A stretch of 64,000 nucleotides of DNA from Ardenticatenaceae bacterium (GTDB lineage: Bacteria > Chloroflexota > Anaerolineae > Promineifilales > Promineifilaceae): assembly GCA_020634395.1 (NCBI GenBank), contig JACKBU010000012.1, positions 1-64,000 of the forward strand, read 5' to 3'. Shown here in pieces: positions 60,896 through 64,000 of this stretch. A program made the translations under genes and the position numbers. Position 1 is the first letter of the stretch. Every line of letters begins with the position of its first letter. The notes beneath the pieces are model-generated. The model did no database searches. It was not told where the DNA came from and saw nothing but the letters and a program-made list of their open reading frames with translations.

Positions 60896-61786
60896 CTATT
60901 TCGCGTGCTCGGCCACGGCCGTTACCACTTCGGGCCACGTTTCCGGCGGCAGGGCATGGCCCAACCCCTCAATCAATAACAATTTAGCATTTGGAATGGC
61001 TGCGGCCGTATCTAAACCCCCTTCCACCGGCACAAGCGGGTCATCTTTGCCGTGTATGACCAGCGTGGGAACGGCCAGCGACCGCAGCGCCTCCCGGCGG
61101 CTGCCGGAGGCAAAAATGGCCGCCAACTGCCGCCCGGTCCCCACCGGGTAGTAGCTGCGTTCGTAGGTGGCAATGGCCTGTTCGCGGGCGCGGGCCTCAT
61201 CTAACGGAAAGCCAGGGCCGTTGAGCACATGCGCCCACTGCAGCGATTTTTGGATGTGTTCGTCTAAGGATTTGGCGGCTGGGGCCAGCAGCATCATAGC
61301 GACTTCCGGCTTGGGCTGCGGCAGGTCGGGCGCGCCGGTGGTAGACATGATGGACGTGAGGGTCCGCACGCGCTCCGGGTAGTGGATGGCGACCGTTTGG
61401 GCAATCATGCCGCCCATCGAAGCGCCCAAAACGTGGGCTGAGTCTATACCCAATGCATCCATCAAACCCACTGCATCGGCGGCCATGTCTTTCAGAAGAT
61501 AAGGAGCGTTAATCTGCCCGCCCTGAAGGGCAGGCAGCAGGTTGGGCAGGCCGGCTTCGTCGAATTTGGTGGAAAGGCCCACGTCGCGGTTATCGTAGCG
61601 GATGACCCAGTAGCCGCGTTGCGCCAGCAGGGCGCAAACTTCATCGTCCCAGCCGATGAGCTGCATCCCCAGCCCGGAAATGAGCAGCAGGGGTGGGTTG
61701 GCGGGGTTGCCAAAGGCGTCGTAGCAAAGCTTTATGCCGTTGGCGGCGACAAAATGTGGACCTTGATAGGGGATGGGTTCGTACAT
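60896..61786 (-). CDS. Alpha/beta-fold hydrolase
   Basis: The protein is 296 residues. It has the oxyanion strand LLLISGLGMQLIGWDDEV, a nucleophile elbow GASMGG, acid in IHGKDDPLVP and base in EGLGHALP, a complete Ser-Asp-His triad. The organisation resembles small esterases, epoxide hydrolases and carboxylesterases. The substrate is unknown. It starts 76 bases downstream of the MazF-like gene on the same strand. Confidence 0.9.
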   Translation of the reverse strand: MYEPIPYQGPHFVAANGIKLCYDAFGNPANPPLLLISGLGMQLIGWDDEVCALLAQRGYWVIRYDNRDVGLSTKFDEAGLPNLLPALQGGQINAPYLLKDMAADAVGLMDALGIDSAHVLGASMGGMIAQTVAIHYPERVRTLTSIMSTTGAPDLPQPKPEVAMMLLAPAAKSLDEHIQKSLQWAHVLNGPGFPLDEARAREQAIATYERSYYPVGTGRQLAAIFASGSRREALRSLAVPTLVIHGKDDPLVPVEGGLDTAAAIPNAKLLLIEGLGHALPPETWPEVVTAVAEHAK

Positions 61787-61861
61787 GGTGTGTTTTTCTC
61801 AGGGGGTGTCGCTGCGGTAATTCTGGTCCGTGACAGAGGGTAAGGACACGGCCGTTCTGCC

Positions 61862-62197
61862 TTATAAGTTCATAGCTTGCCGTAAGCAATCTTCCACTGC
61901 CAACAGATCTTCCGCAGATAAATGCCCAACGTGGTAAACCACAAGGGACGGCTCAATGGCGGCAAGTTTGGGGCGAACAAACGAAGGCTTGGGTAATCCG
62001 GCAGCGGACCAATCCGCCAACAAATGATCCAGAGGCGCTTGGACTTTACTGACTTGTGAGGAGACATACGCCAGAAGCAGTTCAGAGCGTGTTTTATGGT
62101 ACAAATCGCTGCTGACAACGACGGCCGGGCGCGTTTTGGCGGCCGTTAAATCGGTGAATGGAAATGGAATCAGAACGACATCACCGTGCTGATACAT
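61862..62197 (-). CDS. MazF/PemK-type toxin
   Basis: The protein is 111 residues from ATG 62197 (MYQHGDVVLIPFPFTDLTAAKTRPAVVVSSD). The opening GDVVLIPFPFTD and RPAVVVS are the signature of the PemK/MazF SH3-like endoribonuclease fold. The rest (KPSFVRPKLAAIEPSLV, HVGHLS) matches the C-terminal half. The start lies inside the preceding small gene (17-bp overlap), the usual coupling of antitoxin and toxin. Confidence 0.85.
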   Translation of the reverse strand: MYQHGDVVLIPFPFTDLTAAKTRPAVVVSSDLYHKTRSELLLAYVSSQVSKVQAPLDHLLADWSAAGLPKPSFVRPKLAAIEPSLVVYHVGHLSAEDLLAVEDCLRQAMNL

Positions 62198-62423
62198 CGA
62201 AAAGTTCTCTCCAGTTATCATAAACAGCATCATCTGGATTATCCCAATCGGACTCAAAGGCCGTCAGAGACAGGGCTTGCCAGTCTGTTTCATCGTTTAG
62301 ATCGACAGAAACGACGCTGTCCAGTAAATACTTGGCCAACAGAATGCGTTCCTGGCTGGTTAGTTTGCTTGCCGCCTTCCAGACGCGGCTTAACGATTTG
62401 GAGGTTTGATTTACCATTGCCAT
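62181..62423 (-). CDS. Putative antitoxin of the MazF/PemK-type toxin
   Basis: The protein is 80 residues from ATG 62423. ATG 62417 is equally possible. A basic, helix-rich N-terminus (KSLSRVWKAASKLTSQERILLAKYLLDSV) is followed by a very acidic C-terminus (DWDNPDDAVYDNWRELF), the usual layout of a DNA-binding plus toxin-neutralising antitoxin. The family is not recognised. The call rests on size, order and the 17-bp overlap with the toxin. Confidence 0.72.
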   Translation of the reverse strand: MAMVNQTSKSLSRVWKAASKLTSQERILLAKYLLDSVVSVDLNDETDWQALSLTAFESDWDNPDDAVYDNWRELFDVSAR

Positions 62424-62540
62424 AGGTTTATACCTTCTCGCACATGTTACGTTTCTTCATAGTCCAGTGCTTCTCATTATAAACAATGTGGTAATGTCTG
62501 AACAGCCAGAGGAAAATGGGAACGGCCGTTTCTCCCACTC

Positions 62541-62801
62541 CTATATCTTCCCCTTCCCCTGCCACCGCCCCACCGCCACCGACACCACCGCAATGCCCAC
62601 CCACACCACATTCACCACCACCGAAGGCATCGCCCCATAAAATGCGGAATTCACAATCAGCAAGCCCGCGCCCAGCACGTTCAGGCTCTGGTAGCGCAGC
62701 GAATCGCCCGGCCATTTCTTCATGGACACCAGTACATAGGCGATCAACACAGCGGCCACCCCAATCCAGCCCAGTACGTCGATGAAAAATTTTTCGGTCA
62801 A
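62541..62801 (-). CDS. Small membrane protein of the CBU_0592 type
   Basis: The protein is 86 residues from TTG 62801, six bases after the mutS stop, so translation is probably coupled. It has three hydrophobic helices with the pattern GWIGVAAVLIAYVLVSMKKW, SLRYQSLNVLGAGLLIVNSAFYGAMPS and VVWVGIAVVSV, which I recognise as a CBU_0592-like family. The function is unknown. Confidence 0.78.
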   Translation of the reverse strand: MTEKFFIDVLGWIGVAAVLIAYVLVSMKKWPGDSLRYQSLNVLGAGLLIVNSAFYGAMPSVVVNVVWVGIAVVSVAVGRWQGKGKI

Positions 62802-62807
62802 CGGGCT

Positions 62808-64000
62808 TTAACCTTCCTGCACGAATTTGCGCTTCCACTCGTAGAGTTTGTTGATCGCTTCCAGCGGCGTCAGCGCGTTGACGTCCAGCTTCTCCAGCTC
62901 TTCGAGGATGGGGCTGGTTTCGGGGAAGAGGGCCATTTGTTGGGATGAATTGAAGCGGCTGGGTTCAACGGCCGTTGTCGGCGCATGTTCCTCTAATTCC
63001 CGTAAAATCTCGTTAGCCCGGTTCACCACGTCGCGGGGCAGGCCCGCCAGTTGGGCCACGTGGATGCCGTAGCTCTGGTCGGCCCCGCCGGGCACAATCT
63101 GGTGTAAAAAGACCACGCTGTCCCCTTCTTCGGCCACGGCGACGTTGTAATTGGCCACCAGCGGCAGCAAATCGGCCAGGCCGACCAGTTCGTGGTAGTG
63201 GGTGGCGAAGAGGGTGCGCGGCTTCAGGCGCGGGTGGTTGTGCAGATACTCGACCATCGCCCAGGCGATGGCCAGCCCATCGTAGGTGCTGGTTCCCCGA
63301 CCGATTTCGTCCAAAATGAGCAGGGAGCGGCCGGTGGCGTGATGGAGGATTTCGGCGGCTTCGACCATTTCCACCATGAAGGTGCTGCGCCCGGCGTGCA
63401 GCTCGTCGTGGGCGCCGATGCGCGTGAAGATGCGGTCCACCAGCCCGATGCGGGCGCTGTCGGCGGGCACGAAGCTGCCGATTTGGGCCATCAGGGTGAT
63501 GAGCGCCGTCTGGCGCAAGTAGGTGCTTTTACCGCTCATGTTGGGGCCGGTGATGATCTGGATGCGGTCGGCGGCGTGGAAGCGGGTGCTGTTGGGCACA
63601 AAGCGCTCGCCGATTTCGCCGGCTGTGGACTGCTCGACGACGGGGTGACGGCCGTTCACAATTTCTAGCTCATAGTCGTCGGCCAGCGCCGGGCGCACGT
63701 AGTTGTTTTTGGCGGCCACTTCCGCCAGGGCCGCGGCCACGTCGATCTGCGCCAGCACTTGCGCTGTGTGCAGCAGCCGTTGGGCCTGCTGCGCCACCTG
63801 CCCGCACACCTCGGTAAAGACGCGCCGCTCGATTTCCAGAATGCGCTCCTCGGCGTTGAGGATGAGCGTCTCGTACTCTTTCAGGTCCGGGGTGATGTAG
63901 CGCTCGGCGCTGGTGAGGGTTTGCTTGCGGATATAGTCGTCGGGGACCAGATGGCTGTTGGCGCGGGTCACTTCGATGTAGTAGCCGAAAACTTTGTTGA
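62808..64000 (-). CDS. mutS: DNA mismatch repair protein MutS, C-terminal part
   Basis: The gene runs off the right edge, so only about 397 codons are seen, starting in NKVFGYYIEVTRA of the core domain. The ATPase is complete: Walker A GPNMSGKSTYLRQ, then ILDEIGRGTSTYDGLAIAWA and ATHYHEL. The C-terminal tail has LPRDVVNRANEIL and a final coiled region. MutS recognises mismatches. The clamp and mismatch-binding parts (including the Phe-x-Glu motif) lie outside. Confidence 0.97.
   Translation of the reverse strand, partial: NKVFGYYIEVTRANSHLVPDDYIRKQTLTSAERYITPDLKEYETLILNAEERILEIERRVFTEVCGQVAQQAQRLLHTAQVLAQIDVAAALAEVAAKNNYVRPALADDYELEIVNGRHPVVEQSTAGEIGERFVPNSTRFHAADRIQIITGPNMSGKSTYLRQTALITLMAQIGSFVPADSARIGLVDRIFTRIGAHDELHAGRSTFMVEMVEAAEILHHATGRSLLILDEIGRGTSTYDGLAIAWAMVEYLHNHPRLKPRTLFATHYHELVGLADLLPLVANYNVAVAEEGDSVVFLHQIVPGGADQSYGIHVAQLAGLPRDVVNRANEILRELEEHAPTTAVEPSRFNSSQQMALFPETSPILEELEKLDVNALTPLEAINKLYEWKRKFVQEG

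Noticed and set aside
62428..62838. Minus-strand frame of 136 codons overlapping the small membrane protein gene
   Set aside because: It is out of frame with the three clear hydrophobic helices of the 62541-62801 gene and overlaps the mutS 3' end.

Overview
The window is about 64 kb of high-GC, gene-dense bacterial DNA. The gene content fits a member of the Chloroflexota (Anaerolineae-like), probably filamentous or surface-elaborating. This assignment is an inference. It rests on PT-rich stalked secreted proteins and PPC-repeat lipoproteins, a BTAD/NB-ARC/TPR regulator, a Ser/Thr kinase fused to an FGE-like domain, RNase J, a PucC-type carrier and a giant repetitive secreted protein. No rRNA, CRISPR array, prophage or complete insertion sequence is visible. 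The palindrome ACGGCCGT, usually extended to AACGGCCGTTT, is scattered through the window at very high density, inside genes and between them.

Layout. 1-4.6 kb: cell-envelope genes (stalked secreted protein, PPC lipoprotein, LCP-family protein). 4.6-7.3 kb: gyrA with a terminator-like hairpin in its leader. 7.4-10.5 kb: a large BTAD regulator with a palindromic repeat embedded in its coding sequence. 10.6-23.0 kb: a 64-residue protein, then a giant secreted protein gene of about 12 kb. That gene carries a transglutaminase-like region, NEW3/Ig-like stretches, four units of about 260 residues in tandem and an FG-GAP region. It is broken by apparent single-base frameshifts. 23.0-23.66 kb: an intergenic island of hairpins with a ten-copy array of a 22-bp repeat.

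23.7-36.1 kb: Cys/Met PLP enzyme, YihY protein, methyltransferase, Nudix-pyrophosphatase pair, CPA2 antiporter, kinase-FGE fusion, RNase J, PP2C phosphatase, TPR-membrane protein and Maf. The kinase and the phosphatase flank RNase J. 36.2-41.8 kb, minus strand: a translation/transcription cluster in transcription order tRNA-Thr, tRNA-Tyr, tRNA-Thr, tuf, rpmG, tRNA-Trp, secE, nusG, rplK, rplA, an L10-type leader with attenuator, rplJ, rplL, terminator. A good promoter lies upstream of the first tRNA.

42-64 kb: a tail-anchored unknown, ATP-grasp protein, Tat-exported coiled-coil protein, era, an Lgt-like gene, mgsA, ilvE, thiolase, GAF histidine kinase, PucC-family carrier, dinB, PT-rich lipoprotein, cytochrome P450, D-Ala-D-Ala ligase homologue, lipB-lipA, two toxin-antitoxin-like pairs (BrnT type and MazF/PemK type), an alpha/beta hydrolase, a small membrane protein and the 3' two-fifths or so of mutS, which runs off the right end.

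The strongest candidates for something undescribed are the highly iterated palindrome, the coding-embedded and intergenic palindromic repeat families, and the giant repetitive surface protein. I did not find a clear new defence or biosynthetic system.
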